A stretch of 64,000 nucleotides of DNA, from positions 558,001 through 622,000 of the forward strand of contig NZ_CP117430.1 in the NCBI RefSeq assembly GCF_030687395.1, in the 5' to 3' direction. The notes under the pieces were generated by a model. That model searched no databases. It was not told the DNA's origin and worked only from the letters and a program-made list of their open reading frames with translations. Numbering within the stretch: position 1 is the first letter of the stretch; every line of letters begins with the position of its first letter. The position numbers and the translations under genes were made by a program. This document shows positions 63,738-64,000 of this stretch, one piece after another. This DNA is from Pseudomonas wuhanensis (GTDB lineage: Bacteria > Pseudomonadota > Gammaproteobacteria > Pseudomonadales > Pseudomonadaceae).

Positions 63738-64000
63738 TCAAACCGGCTGCCCCCGATCAATCTTGCTGCTCAAGATGATCGAAGTCGTTGTTTTCTCCAC
63801 CCCATCCACACTGCCAATCTGATCCAGCAACTGATCAAGCTGTTCCGGTGAGTCGGTGCGCAACCACGCCACGTAGTCAAATTCCCCACTCACCGCACAC
63901 AACTGCTGCACCTGAGCCATGGCGCTAAGACGACGCAGCACTTCCTTGCCAGACCGCGGTTGCACCGTAATCCCGACGTAAGCCTGCAATCCGCCATCCA
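63738..64000 (-). CDS. Lrp/AsnC family transcriptional regulator, C-terminal part
   Basis: The gene enters from the right edge; only the last ~87 residues are visible. They form the RAM/AsnC ligand-binding domain: LQAYVGITVQPRSGKEVLRR, VQQLCAVSGEFDYVAWLRTD and LLDQIGSVDGVEKTTTSIIL. The DNA-binding helix-turn-helix is outside the window. Its position directly upstream of davBA, on the same strand, makes it a candidate regulator of lysine catabolism. The C-terminus (SSKIDRGQPV) is complete. Confidence 0.9.
   Translation of the reverse strand, partial: DGGLQAYVGITVQPRSGKEVLRRLSAMAQVQQLCAVSGEFDYVAWLRTDSPEQLDQLLDQIGSVDGVEKTTTSIILSSKIDRGQPV

Overview
The window is chromosomal DNA from a fluorescent Pseudomonas, most likely the P. 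fluorescens group. The evidence is high GC, many GTGGGAGCGGGCTTGCCCGCGAT-type REP palindromes, a RAYT transposase, a recognisable rsmY RNA with a GacA box, and a gene order that, from memory, follows the P. putida / P. aeruginosa chromosome (sox, cre, fiu, glcB, bio, acyl-CoA dehydrogenase, pqq, dav). No tRNA, rRNA, prophage or CRISPR array was seen. Most genes are core metabolism.

Region by region. 1-200: start of an SDR gene, cut by the window edge. 292-1624: a REP-associated tyrosine transposase between long palindromic repeats, three of them in a 202-bp tandem array that also copies the end of ltaE. 1637-12877: glycine/sarcosine one-carbon block (ltaE, traX-like, glyA-soxBDAG-purU-fdhA), in which sarcosine is oxidised to glycine while its methyl carbon passes to folate, formate or formaldehyde. 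13120-15331: DUF2780 exported protein, YihG-like acyltransferase and retropepsin-like protein. 15391-19066: creBCD envelope-stress system. 19277-25504: GST, then the iron-regulated fiuI-fiuR-fiuA surface-signalling system with two inner-membrane partners. 25753-29109: exonuclease, DUF294 nucleotidyltransferase and a stand-alone receiver protein.

29368-37810: malate synthase G, GcvR-like ACT protein, RarD, SrkA kinase, PhoX phosphatase and ModE-like regulator. 37874-43331: comF diverging from bioB-bioF-bioH-bioC-bioD, with a candidate BirA operator between them. 43453-45075: two less typical genes (a flagellar-rod-like small protein and a delta-60 repeat protein). 45393-52555: three paralogous FadE-type acyl-CoA dehydrogenases with a diguanylate cyclase among them, with PsrA-like and Vfr/CRP-like sites. 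52569-52762: GacA box and the small RNA RsmY. 53008-60987: Pmp3-like peptide and the complete pqqFABCDE-M cluster on the minus strand. 61026-64000: lysine-to-5-aminovalerate genes davB and davA and the end of an Lrp-family regulator.

Points most worth a second look: a single-base insertion that frameshifts pqqC; the 202-bp repeat array that carries a copy of the ltaE 3' end; repeat elements of the RAYT-linked family between sox genes; the Gac/Rsm signature at rsmY; and predicted operators for BirA, PsrA, Vfr and Fur. I did not find a convincing wholly new multi-gene system.
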